This document shows, in pieces, positions 15,219 to 22,912 of a stretch of 34,462 nt of DNA. Source of the DNA: CANLBN01 sp050633825 (GTDB lineage Bacteria; Pseudomonadota; Gammaproteobacteria; Pseudomonadales; Cellvibrionaceae). The translations under genes were made by a program, and so were the position numbers. Below the pieces are notes generated by a model. That model did no database searches, was not told the DNA's origin, and saw only the letters and a list, made by a program, of their open reading frames with translations. The stretch lies in the NCBI GenBank assembly GCA_050633825.1, contig JBOEHG010000068.1, forward strand, positions 1 to 34,462, given 5' to 3'. How positions within the stretch are numbered: the first letter of the stretch is position 1; every line of letters starts with the position of its first letter.

Positions 15219-16133
15219 CTATGGCGTCACTGCAAGACTTAGCTGGTCAACAATTGAATCCATCAAATCAAAAAGCGTCTTAATTTGTTTACTTGCGCCA
15301 ACAGTAAAAGGCAACTCAATCGCTGAAACACCACTACGCTTACTTAACCAAACGGCCGACTTAGATGGCTGATAAGAGGCATATAAAATAGCATCAGCCG
15401 GACGTTGCTTAAGCTGACTGAGCAAAGCTGATAAATGCTTACTGGTCGGAGGTAAACCGGGTTTAGGCTCCAAATCACCCACCGCTTGAACACCCAGCCA
15501 ATCAAACAGGTAAGTCCAATTTTTATGGTATACCACCATCTCTTTGCCTTTTAACCCTTTCGTCTTTACTTCCCAAACCTGAATAGATTTTTTCCAGCGC
15601 TGCTTAAAATCATTGAGATTGTTAAGGTAAGTATCCGCATTCTTTTGATCGACTTCTTTTAGGCGCGTGTAGAGCACATCTGCAATAGCCAGTAAACGGT
15701 AAGGGTCCAAGTGTACATGAGGATTACCAGCCGCATGAATATCACCTTGACTGCGATCTAAAACGGTTGGAATATCCAAGCGCTTAACATGATCAGAAGC
15801 CATCAAATAACCGGGCTCATCCGTCTGAATGCTGGGATTACCTGACTGCCGAAGCAGTAAGGGCAACCAACCAATTTCCAATTCTGACCCAGCACAAAAT
15901 ACCATATCAGCCTTACGCGCTTTAGCGATCAAGGAAGGCCTAGCTTCAATATGATGCGGATCCTGAAAAGCAGTCGTTGCTGAATGGGCAACAACATGTT
16001 GCCCACCAATTTCTTCTGCCAGCGCCTTCCATTCAGGTTCACAAGCTAATATATTGAGCGCTGCGAAAGAATGAGAGGATGCCAACAGGCTGACAACTCC
16101 CATTAACAATTTAAAAGGTTTGATCATTTTCAT
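15219..16133 (-). CDS. Periplasmic zinc-binding protein of an ABC transporter (ZnuA-like)
   Basis: This is a 304-aa cluster A-I substrate-binding protein with a signal peptide (about 1-25, SFAA). The metal-binding histidines of the ZnuA family are visible: His60 or His61 in DPHHIEARPS, His141 in NPHVHLDP and His203 in VVYHKNWTYLF. The His-rich loop of E. coli ZnuA is missing; a short DIHAAGNPHVH stands instead. The last ligand region near residues 265-275 (YASYQPSKSAV) lacks the usual acidic residue, so the site may use three His. It is five bases after the outer-membrane protein gene and one base before the permease, a tight operon. Confidence 0.9.
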   Translation of the reverse strand: MKMIKPFKLLMGVVSLLASSHSFAALNILACEPEWKALAEEIGGQHVVAHSATTAFQDPHHIEARPSLIAKARKADMVFCAGSELEIGWLPLLLRQSGNPSIQTDEPGYLMASDHVKRLDIPTVLDRSQGDIHAAGNPHVHLDPYRLLAIADVLYTRLKEVDQKNADTYLNNLNDFKQRWKKSIQVWEVKTKGLKGKEMVVYHKNWTYLFDWLGVQAVGDLEPKPGLPPTSKHLSALLSQLKQRPADAILYASYQPSKSAVWLSKRSGVSAIELPFTVGASKQIKTLFDLMDSIVDQLSLAVTP

Positions 16134-16138
16134 TTTAT

Positions 16139-17371
16139 TTAGAACGAATGCGCTCCATGAGAACCTAAGCTGACAATATATTGCAGCGTAATAATTTCAT
16201 CGGTCTCACGACCATTATCAAAATCGCTGTACTGCAAACGAACTCGACTAAAATGGCTCGGTGAATAATCAAGCATAATCGTACTACGCTCAGGATCATT
16301 GGCGACACCAAAGCCTGACTCTTCTTCAAACTCATCTTGATCAATACCATTATTAACAAAATCAGTTAATGTATTGTCAGCCTCTAAATGATCGTAACGT
16401 AAGCCTACTCGCCACTTCGGCATAAATTGGTAAATGGCTTGAACGTAGTAGCCTTTTTGCTCACCGTCATACGCTGCTTCTGCAGAATCACTACCTTCTG
16501 CAAATTCTGCATCGCCGTTCTCATCACGCACAAAATATTCAAACTGTAATTTAAAGTTGCGCTGCTTTGAATTACCGCCCGGTGCCCATTTATACACAAA
16601 ATCAACACCGGCTATATCAACTTCACCATTGAGCAATTCATTATCGGCACCCTCTTCTTCGCCACCGTGCGCATGACCACCACCTTCACGTACATCGAAT
16701 TCACTACTGTAGTGAGATAAGCCTAACTGCCAACTGGAGCTATCGCTAATATCGCCGCCGGTTTTAATAAAAAAGGATCTACCGACATCGTTATCTTCGT
16801 TTTCACCACCAGGAAAACCATCACCACGCAATACTTCAGCACCAAAGCTTAAATAAAAATCCGTTGGTGCAATCCAGCGTGCCTGCACACCAGTATCCGT
16901 TAAATGCCCTCCCACTAAGGCATCATAAACTAGCGGTCGGTCAGCAAAATCATGAGCATGGTCATGAACACTATTCAAATAACCTACTCCAGAGAAGAAC
17001 TTACCTGCCTTAATTGTAAATCCCTTACCAAGACCCAACGTTTCAATGAAGGCTTCTTCAAGCTCAACTTCGGTTTCCCCATTTTCGTACACAATAGGGA
17101 TGGTGACGCTACCATACAATTTATCATCAATATTGGCGCTTATGGCTAACTCATTATGGCCAGTGCTAAACCCATCTTCCGGCAACTCAGCTTCGCCACC
17201 TAATTGAAAACCGGCTAATGACAACTCTTCTTCATCAACACTGGTGTAACGACCATCCAGTATCAAACTAACCGCCGGGTTAAACTCATTGCCTGAGATC
17301 TTACCCTTTGCAGCAACCGCAAACGACAACAAAGGAGCCGCACCAATCATCACATATAAAATAAACTTCAT
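16139..17371 (-). CDS. Outer-membrane beta-barrel protein with His-rich segments, Zur-regulated
   Basis: This is a 410-aa protein with a signal peptide (about 1-22). The mature part is a series of alternating polar/aromatic strands typical of a porin, ending in an aromatic residue (GAHSF), as outer-membrane barrels do. There is no TonB box or plug domain, so it is probably a passive channel. Segments likely to be loops carry HDHAHDF, GGGHAHGGEEEG and many Asp/Glu, suited to attracting cations. It is the first gene of the ZnuA/ZnuB operon and lies behind a Zur-like box, so I infer a zinc-specific entry channel. The ATG at 17371 is chosen for AAAGG nearby; the frame could extend nine codons to 17398, but that overlaps the regulatory region. 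Confidence 0.8.
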   Translation of the reverse strand: MKFILYVMIGAAPLLSFAVAAKGKISGNEFNPAVSLILDGRYTSVDEEELSLAGFQLGGEAELPEDGFSTGHNELAISANIDDKLYGSVTIPIVYENGETEVELEEAFIETLGLGKGFTIKAGKFFSGVGYLNSVHDHAHDFADRPLVYDALVGGHLTDTGVQARWIAPTDFYLSFGAEVLRGDGFPGGENEDNDVGRSFFIKTGGDISDSSSWQLGLSHYSSEFDVREGGGHAHGGEEEGADNELLNGEVDIAGVDFVYKWAPGGNSKQRNFKLQFEYFVRDENGDAEFAEGSDSAEAAYDGEQKGYYVQAIYQFMPKWRVGLRYDHLEADNTLTDFVNNGIDQDEFEEESGFGVANDPERSTIMLDYSPSHFSRVRLQYSDFDNGRETDEIITLQYIVSLGSHGAHSF

Positions 17372-17402
17372 AATCGAACCTTTAAGTAAATCATTCAAAT
17401 AA

Positions 17403-17420
17403 AATGTTATAACATAACAA
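17403..17420 (-). promoter_or_regulatory. Zur box of the outer-membrane protein-znuA-znuB operon
   Basis: AATGTTATAACATAACAA closely matches the gammaproteobacterial Zur operator (TGTTATAnTATAACA; here one base differs). It lies about 30 bases before the ATG of the outer-membrane protein gene. An identical 18-base copy is found 66 bases away. Confidence 0.8.
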
Positions 17421-17468
17421 CTATTCTATTCCGGCTAACACTCAAAAGTCTATAGATTGAAGCAAAAT

Positions 17469-17486
17469 AATGTTATAACATAACAA
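17469..17486 (+). promoter_or_regulatory. Zur box of the zrgA-like gene
   Basis: This is an exact copy of the 18-base box at 17403-17420, in the same orientation, 20 bases before the ATG at 17506. A TTGAAG 10 bases upstream may be the -35 element, so Zur-zinc binding would cover the -10 and start point. Confidence 0.8.
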
Positions 17487-17505
17487 AAAAACAAAGGTAA
17501 TCGTT

Positions 17506-18123
17506 ATGAAACTCAAACATCTGCTGCCTATAACCCTTATATCAACGCCTCTGGTCGTTAATGCTGCCGGCAAACACGTACACGGAGAAGCCGAGCTATT
17601 CCTTGCTCTGGAGGGCAATCAACTCTTAATAGAAATGGAGTCTCCTGCTGATAACCTTATTGGCTTTGAGCATAAACCGTCCAATACCCAACAAAAGAAG
17701 ATATTGGAAAAGGCGATTATGAAGCTACAAACTTACTCTACGCTGATAAATATTAAAGAAGGTGGCTGTAAACAAGTTGATGCTGATGTCGAATCACCCT
17801 TTAAAGAAGCGCATGAGGATCACCACGAACACGAAAAAGAAGAAAAACATGATCACCACGACCATGGGCATGAGAAAGCCAAGAAAGATGACCACCATGA
17901 TCACGGACACGAAAAAGAAGAGAAAGAGCACGAAGAAGGCCATTCAGAATTTCACATAAGCTATACGCTAACATGCGAAAGTACCGAGCAAATCAAGAAT
18001 ATACAAGTGACTGCGTTTGAACAATTCCCAAATTTTGAAAAAATTCAAGTGAATTGGGTAACACCAAAAGGGCAAGGTTCACAGGTTATGACAGGATCAA
18101 AAGCGGTAGCAAAGATTCAGTAA
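17506..18123 (+). CDS. zrgA: His-rich periplasmic zinc protein, ZrgA/DUF2796 family
   Basis: This is a 205-aa exported protein with a signal peptide ending NAAG (about residue 21). It begins its mature part with KHVHGEAELFLALEGNQLLIEMESPADNLIGFEH, the hallmark of DUF2796. The centre (about residues 103-148) is a long charged stretch with repeated HDHHDHGHEK units, made of two tandem copies. The C-terminal part returns to the family core (ISYTLTCES, FEQFPNFEKIQVNWVTP). In Vibrio cholerae ZrgA is needed for a second zinc uptake system; the His-rich stretch is thought to bind zinc. The gene has its own Zur-like box and is followed by a 14-bp-stem hairpin. Confidence 0.85.
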   Translation: MKLKHLLPITLISTPLVVNAAGKHVHGEAELFLALEGNQLLIEMESPADNLIGFEHKPSNTQQKKILEKAIMKLQTYSTLINIKEGGCKQVDADVESPFKEAHEDHHEHEKEEKHDHHDHGHEKAKKDDHHDHGHEKEEKEHEEGHSEFHISYTLTCESTEQIKNIQVTAFEQFPNFEKIQVNWVTPKGQGSQVMTGSKAVAKIQ

Positions 18124-18137
18124 AACGGTATTTGCGT

Positions 18138-18170
18138 GCATTTTCAATCACGCCAAGTGATTGAAAATGC
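18138..18170. terminator. Hairpin between convergent genes, probable bidirectional terminator
   Basis: GCATTTTCAATCAC (18138-18151) and GTGATTGAAAATGC (18157-18170) form a perfect 14-base-pair stem with the loop GCCAA. It lies 14 bases after the zrgA-like gene and 10 bases after the end of the opposite DUF3299 gene. The flanking tail is only partly T-rich (AAAAATATTTT). Confidence 0.7.
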
Positions 18171-18180
18171 TAAAAATATT

Positions 18181-18813
18181 TTATTGGTTATATTTTTCGT
18201 AAGGTTTCACCGCATCTGCCGCTAGCGCATAAGCAGAAACGGCCAAGTCATTTTCAACGATTTCAGTTTTTAACTCACCCTCAATCCAAAAAGGGTCATA
18301 AAGTGCTTCCAATGTTAAGCCATCAGGATATTTTACATGGATGATTTGATTTGGCGGTGGCGGTGGTACATGGATACAAGCACCGAAGTAAGGTACAAGA
18401 AAAAATTCGGTAATGACTTGCTTTTCATCATATTCAATAGGCACTACAAAACCGGCTATACGAACCGTTTTTTTATCAAATTCTGTTTTAATATTGGTAG
18501 ATTCTAAAGCGGCATAATAAGCTTGCTCTTCGGGAGAAGGCACCGTAAGACTATCGCCAATCGCTTTTTGCACAGAATCAGCAAGTGAGTCACCCAATAC
18601 ATCCTGTGGAGCACCGTCGGGAATGGACATGATACTTTTAGGGGGATTAAGCAAGACATCAAGATCTGCCTGAGGGATCAAGTCAACCCATTGAATAGTA
18701 TCCATTTCTTTAGCAGCGCTTTTGGCAACAAAGGAAAAACTGATACTTAAACACAGGAGCAATAATAAGCCATACCTGATACCAGGAAATTTGGTAGGAT
18801 TTACACTTATCAT
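18181..18813 (-). CDS. DUF3299 exported protein of the zinc locus
   Basis: This is a 210-aa protein with an N-terminal hydrophobic signal segment (about 14-33). The DUF3299 core is at residues 110-190: VRIAGFVVPIEYDEKQVITEFFLVPYFGACIHVPPPPPNQ, with a single conserved Cys and a proline run, then LYDPFWIEGELK. DUF3299 proteins are commonly encoded with DUF2796 proteins and LolD/MacB-like transporters in Zur-regulated loci of Vibrio and Pseudomonas. Here all these partners are present, but this gene is turned round relative to the ATPase. Its biochemical role is not known; it may handle a ligand or lipoprotein moved by the transporter. Confidence 0.85.
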   Translation of the reverse strand: MISVNPTKFPGIRYGLLLLLCLSISFSFVAKSAAKEMDTIQWVDLIPQADLDVLLNPPKSIMSIPDGAPQDVLGDSLADSVQKAIGDSLTVPSPEEQAYYAALESTNIKTEFDKKTVRIAGFVVPIEYDEKQVITEFFLVPYFGACIHVPPPPPNQIIHVKYPDGLTLEALYDPFWIEGELKTEIVENDLAVSAYALAADAVKPYEKYNQ

Positions 18814-18846
18814 TGGAAGAACCTCAGCTTGCGCAATAAATTTTAA

Positions 18847-18859
18847 TGTTAACTTAACA
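18847..18859. promoter_or_regulatory. Palindrome between DUF3299 and ABC-transporter genes, possible variant Zur site
   Basis: TGTTAACTTAACA is a perfect palindrome around a central C. It shares the TGTTA and TAACA half sites of the two Zur-like boxes but with three bases between them instead of five. It lies 33 bases before the DUF3299 start and 13 bases before the ATPase start, so it could control both. Confidence 0.4.
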
Positions 18860-18872
18860 CCATGAGAAACAA

Positions 18873-19559
18873 ATGAGTAGTCCTATAATCACCCTAAACG
18901 ACCTTAGTTTTCGTTGGTCGGCTCAAGCAGCACCCACTATTAGTGTTGCTGAATGGCATATTGATAAGGGACAAAGCATTTTCCTCTATGGCCGCTCAGG
19001 CTCAGGAAAATCCACTCTACTTAATATATTAGCAGGCATTTTGCAGCCCGAACATGGTTCTGTAGACATTTTAGGCAAAGATTTAGTTCAAATGAGCCAA
19101 CAACAAAAGGATCGCTTCCGGGCTCAGCACATCGGTGTCATTTTCCAGCAATTCAATCTTATCCCTTATATGAGTGTGAGTGAGAATATTCAGCTCAGCC
19201 AATATTTTGCCCAAACCCATCCAGACAAAAGCAGGGTATCCATGTTGCTCAACCAACTTGGGCTAGATGATTCCTATTTAAACCAAAAGGCCAGCCAATT
19301 AAGCGTTGGCCAGCAACAGCGAGTTGCGGTTGCAAGAGCGCTTTATCATCAGCCAGAAATTATTATTGCCGATGAACCCACCTCGGCGCTGGATGCCGAA
19401 ACCCGTGACGAATTTATAAAGCTCTTATTAGAACAGGCACAAACCAACAACAGCACGATACTTTTTGTCAGTCATGATAAAAGCCTGCAAAAACATTTTG
19501 ATCACTCTATTGACTTACAAGACCTGAATCAGTCAGGAGCTGTTGATCATGCTATTTAA
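18873..19559 (+). CDS. LolD/MacB-type ABC transporter ATPase
   Basis: This is a 228-aa ATP-binding subunit. It has Walker A GRSGSGKST (residues 40-48), the Q-loop IFQQFNLIPYMSV, the signature LSVGQQQR (about 148), Walker B IIIADEPTSALD and the switch SHD. The LolD/MacB/FtsE subgroup is shown by IGVIFQQFNLIP and LDAETRDEF. Such ATPases drive mechanotransmission by FtsX-fold permeases rather than classical import, so it is an unlikely substitute for ZnuC. It overlaps the permease gene by 11 bases. The locus resembles a Pseudomonas gene group (DUF2796, ATPase, permease, DUF3299) that I recall as Zur-regulated. Confidence 0.9.
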   Translation: MSSPIITLNDLSFRWSAQAAPTISVAEWHIDKGQSIFLYGRSGSGKSTLLNILAGILQPEHGSVDILGKDLVQMSQQQKDRFRAQHIGVIFQQFNLIPYMSVSENIQLSQYFAQTHPDKSRVSMLLNQLGLDDSYLNQKASQLSVGQQQRVAVARALYHQPEIIIADEPTSALDAETRDEFIKLLLEQAQTNNSTILFVSHDKSLQKHFDHSIDLQDLNQSGAVDHAI

Positions 19560-20805
19560 AATTGCTCTATCCAGTCTAATCCATAGAAAAACAACCGTTC
19601 TATTAACGGTATTTTCCATAGCCATCAGTGTTGCCATTATTTTAAGTGTTGAGCATATTCGCCAAGAAGCAAAAAGCAGCTTTACACGCACAATTTCAGG
19701 AACCGACCTAATTGTTGGTGCACGCTCTGGCCGCATCAATTTATTACTCTATTCTGTTTTTCGTATAGGCAATGCCACGAATAATATTAGCTGGAAAAGC
19801 TACCAACTTATTAGCCAACAACAAGGTATTCGCTGGGCAATACCAATATCACTAGGTGATTCACATAAAGGCTACCGCGTTTTAGGAACGACTGACGACT
19901 ATTTTTCACATTATAAATATGGAAAAAAACAAGCGCTAAAATTTAAAGAAGGCGAAGTATTTAATCATGTTTATGATGTTGTCTTGGGGGCTGAAGTTGC
20001 TAAAAAATTAAATTACCAAGTCGGACAGAAAATTGTTTTATCCCATGGCATTACTGATGTCAGTTTTACACTACATGATGACAAACCCTTCACCATTGTC
20101 GGTATTTTAGAACCCACCGGCACTCCTGTTGATCAAACTTTACATATAAGCTTGGCAGGAATGGAGGCCATTCATGTTGACTGGAAAAATGGGGCACCCA
20201 TACCCGGATTAAAAGTTAGTGCTGAAGAAGCGCTTAAAAAAGACTTAACACCAAAAACTATCACCGCAGCCTATTTAGGGCTTAACAATAAAATTCTCAC
20301 TTTTCGCATTCAGCGAAAAATTAATGATTATCGCAATGAGCCTTTAATGGCTATTTTACCCGGAGTAGCACTCAGTGAACTTTGGCAAACAATGAATATG
20401 GTGGAAAAAATATTAGCCTTAATCGCAGCACTGGTCGGCTTTGCTTCCATGCTAGGCATGATTACAATGATGCTATCAACGCTAAAACAACGTCAGCGGG
20501 AAATTATTATTCTGCGTACGATAGGCGCACCCACATGGTTTATTTTTTGCCTGATTGAATTGGAAGTTATTTTTATTGCACTGGCAGGTATTATACTGGG
20601 TGTTGGCACACTCTGGTTAAGCATGATTATCAGCCAACCCATCATTGCTGACCACTATGGTTTATTTTTAACAACCAATCCTTTTACAATATCAACAGGC
20701 ATCTATAGCCTTATAATCTTAGGGATCGCCATAGTACTTGCTGCCATTCCTGCGGCTATTGCCTATCGACAATCATTGGGGAAAGGACTGACGCTTAGAG
20801 ACTAA
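19549..20805 (+). CDS. FtsX-fold (MacB-type) ABC transporter permease
   Basis: This is a 418-aa inner-membrane protein. One N-terminal helix (about 13-35, TTVLLTVFSIAISVAIILSV) is followed by a large periplasmic domain (about 40-280, MacB_PCD-like, with GTDLIVGARSGRINLLLYSVF). Three C-terminal helices (about 283-310, 330-360 and 380-405) include the ILRTIGAP motif of the family. The ATG at 19549 is preferred to the in-frame TTG at 19543 because GGAG lies nine bases before it. Substrate is unknown; given the zinc setting, extraction of a lipoprotein or a metal-linked ligand is a guess. Confidence 0.88.
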   Translation: MLFKIALSSLIHRKTTVLLTVFSIAISVAIILSVEHIRQEAKSSFTRTISGTDLIVGARSGRINLLLYSVFRIGNATNNISWKSYQLISQQQGIRWAIPISLGDSHKGYRVLGTTDDYFSHYKYGKKQALKFKEGEVFNHVYDVVLGAEVAKKLNYQVGQKIVLSHGITDVSFTLHDDKPFTIVGILEPTGTPVDQTLHISLAGMEAIHVDWKNGAPIPGLKVSAEEALKKDLTPKTITAAYLGLNNKILTFRIQRKINDYRNEPLMAILPGVALSELWQTMNMVEKILALIAALVGFASMLGMITMMLSTLKQRQREIIILRTIGAPTWFIFCLIELEVIFIALAGIILGVGTLWLSMIISQPIIADHYGLFLTTNPFTISTGIYSLIILGIAIVLAAIPAAIAYRQSLGKGLTLRD

Positions 20806-20852
20806 TCGTCTATAAAAATTAATACCATAGTTTTTTAAAAGAGAGATTTTAG

Positions 20853-21071
20853 ATGGTGCTATTTTTGCCCGTACAACAAGAACTTGATTGCATTAATGGT
20901 AACGGTGACATTCTGGGAAAGATAAAATTTGACCGACCTAAAAGCGGATATATATTCTATCCTGCCAATGAATCAATAAGCTTATCAAGTTTAGAAAAAT
21001 CAAGTATTACTGAAAGATTATCAGGCCTTGACTCTGGGCAATATTCAATACCCATGCAAGATGATGATTGA
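20853..21071 (+). CDS. Small hypothetical protein
   Basis: This is a 72-aa soluble protein that I do not recognise. It has a GAGAG-type ribosome binding site 11 bases before the ATG and an N-terminal strand-like part (MVLFLPVQQELDCINGNG), then a polar, acidic C-terminus (SIPMQDDD). It lies 47 bases after the permease gene on the same strand and may be read through from it. It could be a real small gene or chance; composition looks protein-like. Confidence 0.4.
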   Translation: MVLFLPVQQELDCINGNGDILGKIKFDRPKSGYIFYPANESISLSSLEKSSITERLSGLDSGQYSIPMQDDD

Positions 21072-21139
21072 TTCATGACCCTAATCATACTATCTACACC
21101 TATAAATGCAAAAGAAGAAATAGCCGAATATAGACTCAC

Positions 21140-21691
21140 TTAAATAACCAACTTCTTTTTCAATAAACCAATACTATCATCCAGCCACTCTAGCTCGCTG
21201 CAAACCCAAGAGATACCTTTTGTTAGCGTTAAATACTTAGCAGTTAAATAAAGAGAATCTATCTTGGCGGGATCGCATGAATAATATTGCTGTTTGATGT
21301 TTTGAAAAACAGATAATTTTTGCGACATAGCTACCTTAGTTTCTTCTAACTGCTTAATCAACGGTAAAACGCCTACAAGCTCAATTGACAACAGTTTGAT
21401 TAACAAGGCATTTTTTACTGGCTGAGCTTTAATAGGCAACTCAACCCAACATTGTAATTCCTTCTCGCCTATCTGAGTAATGCCATACTCTTTTTTATCC
21501 GGCTTACTCACTTGCTTAACCTTTGTACAACAAAGCCATTTTTGCGCTTCTAGATCAGCGAGGGTTTTGTAAATTTGTTGATGGCTCGCTTGCCAATAGT
21601 AATTGACACTACCATCAAACTCCTTGGCAATAGCATAGCCCGTTTTTGGACCTGAGATCACCATACTAAGAATTGCGTGTTTAAGAGACAT
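21140..21691 (-). CDS. PadR-family transcription regulator
   Basis: This is a 183-aa PadR regulator. The winged-helix domain (about 1-80) starts MSLKHAILSMVISGPKTGYAIAKEF and includes QIYKTLADLEAQKWL and KKEYGITQIGEKEL. A helical C-terminal part (about 90-180) would form the dimer, as in the VirR/AphA-like subgroup. An ATG start at 21691 is used; the codons before it are TTG CAT. It is divergent from two membrane-protein genes. Two operators in the 75-base spacer suggest it represses both itself and them. PadR proteins often sense phenolic or antimicrobial compounds, but the ligand here is unknown. Confidence 0.92.
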   Translation of the reverse strand: MSLKHAILSMVISGPKTGYAIAKEFDGSVNYYWQASHQQIYKTLADLEAQKWLCCTKVKQVSKPDKKEYGITQIGEKELQCWVELPIKAQPVKNALLIKLLSIELVGVLPLIKQLEETKVAMSQKLSVFQNIKQQYYSCDPAKIDSLYLTAKYLTLTKGISWVCSELEWLDDSIGLLKKKLVI

Positions 21692-21709
21692 ATGCAAACT
21701 ATTGCATAT
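21690..21709. promoter_or_regulatory. PadR operator 1
   Basis: ATATGCAA (21690-21697) and TTGCATAT (21702-21709) form a perfect inverted repeat around ACTA. ATGCAA-N4-TTGCAT-type palindromes are typical PadR targets. It overlaps the start of the PadR gene and the region after its probable -10 (TATATA on the minus strand). Confidence 0.75.
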
Positions 21710-21727
21710 ATATTCTTAAAAGTCTAT

Positions 21728-21745
21728 TATGCAACTTATTGCATA
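21728..21745. promoter_or_regulatory. PadR operator 2
   Basis: TATGCAA (21728-21734) and TTGCATA (21739-21745) form a second copy of the same palindrome, around CTTA. It overlaps TATAAT (21744-21749), the likely -10 of the rightward operon, and the minus-strand TTGCAT that may serve as the -35 of the PadR gene. The two operator centres are 37 bases apart. Confidence 0.75.
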
Positions 21746-21766
21746 TAATATTTTCAGGAGATCTCA

Positions 21767-22426
21767 ATGACCCTATCGAGCACTTTACTTATCATTCATA
21801 TCACTGCAGGTGCGATTGCTTTGCTTAGTGGGTTGGGAGCCAGCATAGTCAAGCAGATGAGCTGGAAACATCACTGGCACCAACGCTTCGGAAGATGCTT
21901 TTTCTACGGAATGTCAGGTATTTTCCTAACCGCAGTGCCTCTATCATTGATAACAGAAAATATATTTTTATTATTGATCTCACTATTCACATTTTATTTC
22001 GCTTATACAGGTTGGCGGTACGCTATTAACAGAACAGGCAAGCCAAAACCTCAAGATTGGATAGCGGTGGTCATTATGCTAGTTATTTGTATCGCCATGC
22101 TCTTTTACGGCCTGATGATATACTTGTTAGAACAAGATGGTAATGGCATTACGCTGGCTGCATTCGGTATCATTGGCGGAGCGAATGCCTTACGTAACGG
22201 ACATAATTTTCAAGCAGGACACTTTCAGGGTAAAAACCGTATTGCACTACATGCCACTATGATGCTGGCAGGAACTATTGCGACCATTACCGCTTTTGTA
22301 GTAACCAATTTTACATCTAACCCCGTTTATATTTTATGGCTAGCACCCACTGTGCTAATTACACCTTATATTGTTTATTGGAATATCAAAATCCGTAAAA
22401 AACAATCCAGCAAGGAAGCCTTATGA
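21767..22426 (+). CDS. DUF2306-like membrane protein
   Basis: This is a 219-aa protein with six or seven helices. The first helix carries IIHITAGAIALLSGLGA, the His-Gly pattern of the DUF2306 family, and later GKNRIALHATMMLAGTIATITAFV carries another conserved His. His residues in several helices suggest haem or metal contact, as proposed for relatives of cytochrome-like membrane proteins; that is inference. GGAG precedes its ATG. The gene overlaps the next by four bases (ATGA) and is under the PadR operators. Confidence 0.7.
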   Translation: MTLSSTLLIIHITAGAIALLSGLGASIVKQMSWKHHWHQRFGRCFFYGMSGIFLTAVPLSLITENIFLLLISLFTFYFAYTGWRYAINRTGKPKPQDWIAVVIMLVICIAMLFYGLMIYLLEQDGNGITLAAFGIIGGANALRNGHNFQAGHFQGKNRIALHATMMLAGTIATITAFVVTNFTSNPVYILWLAPTVLITPYIVYWNIKIRKKQSSKEAL

Positions 22427-22908
22427 TTAATCAAATCGTTTCTGGAATTATCACTAATGCACCCTTATGGATATGGCCATTACTGTTAGCACTGATTATG
22501 ATTGGCTTACACTCAACTCGTACTAGAGTTACTTATATACCGCTCTATTGCTTGCTACCGTTGACAGGAATACTTGCCTTAAAAGGCATGTTTGATATCC
22601 CCAATCCGACAGTTGCGTGGATAAGTTGCGGTCTATTCTTTTTAGTTGGGTGTTATTCAGGGTATCGCTGGCAACAGAGCTTAACTATAAGAAGAGTTGA
22701 TAAAGTCAGAGCGGTTATCAAGGGTGAATGGGTAACGTTAATCACCCTTATGATAATTTTCTTTTCTAACTTTATTGATGGTGCCATAACAGCAACTGCA
22801 CCAGATTTAAAAATCTTAACATCCTATATTCTTATTTTCTCTGCTGTCATCGGGCTATGTAAAGGCATTTTTGTCGGCCGTACTTTACAAGTTTTATATG
22901 TCAAATAA
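22423..22908 (+). CDS. DUF6622-like membrane protein
   Basis: This is a 161-aa membrane protein with four or five helices: about 12-30, 38-55, 64-80, 103-120 and 132-150. The N-terminus NAPLWIWPLLLALIMIG and the central GYRWQQSL followed by a basic RRVDK loop match my memory of DUF6622 proteins. Function is unknown. Its start overlaps the DUF2306-like gene, so the two are co-translated and probably act together. It ends four bases before the convergent Lrp-type gene. Confidence 0.65.
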   Translation: MINQIVSGIITNAPLWIWPLLLALIMIGLHSTRTRVTYIPLYCLLPLTGILALKGMFDIPNPTVAWISCGLFFLVGCYSGYRWQQSLTIRRVDKVRAVIKGEWVTLITLMIIFFSNFIDGAITATAPDLKILTSYILIFSAVIGLCKGIFVGRTLQVLYVK

Positions 22909-22912
22909 TTAA

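Noticed and set aside
17821..17935. Possible direct-repeat array (CRISPR-like) in the His-rich segment
   Set aside because: The repeats are in-frame HDHHDHGHEK codons of a coding gene, with no spacers.
17762..17959. Frame-shifted Met/Lys-rich reading frame inside the zrgA-like gene
   Set aside because: It is a shadow of the His-rich repeat in the true frame.
18873..19559. LolD/MacB-like ATPase as the missing ZnuC
   Set aside because: Sequence pattern and overlap with an FtsX-fold permease tie it to that permease; ZnuC-like features are not seen.
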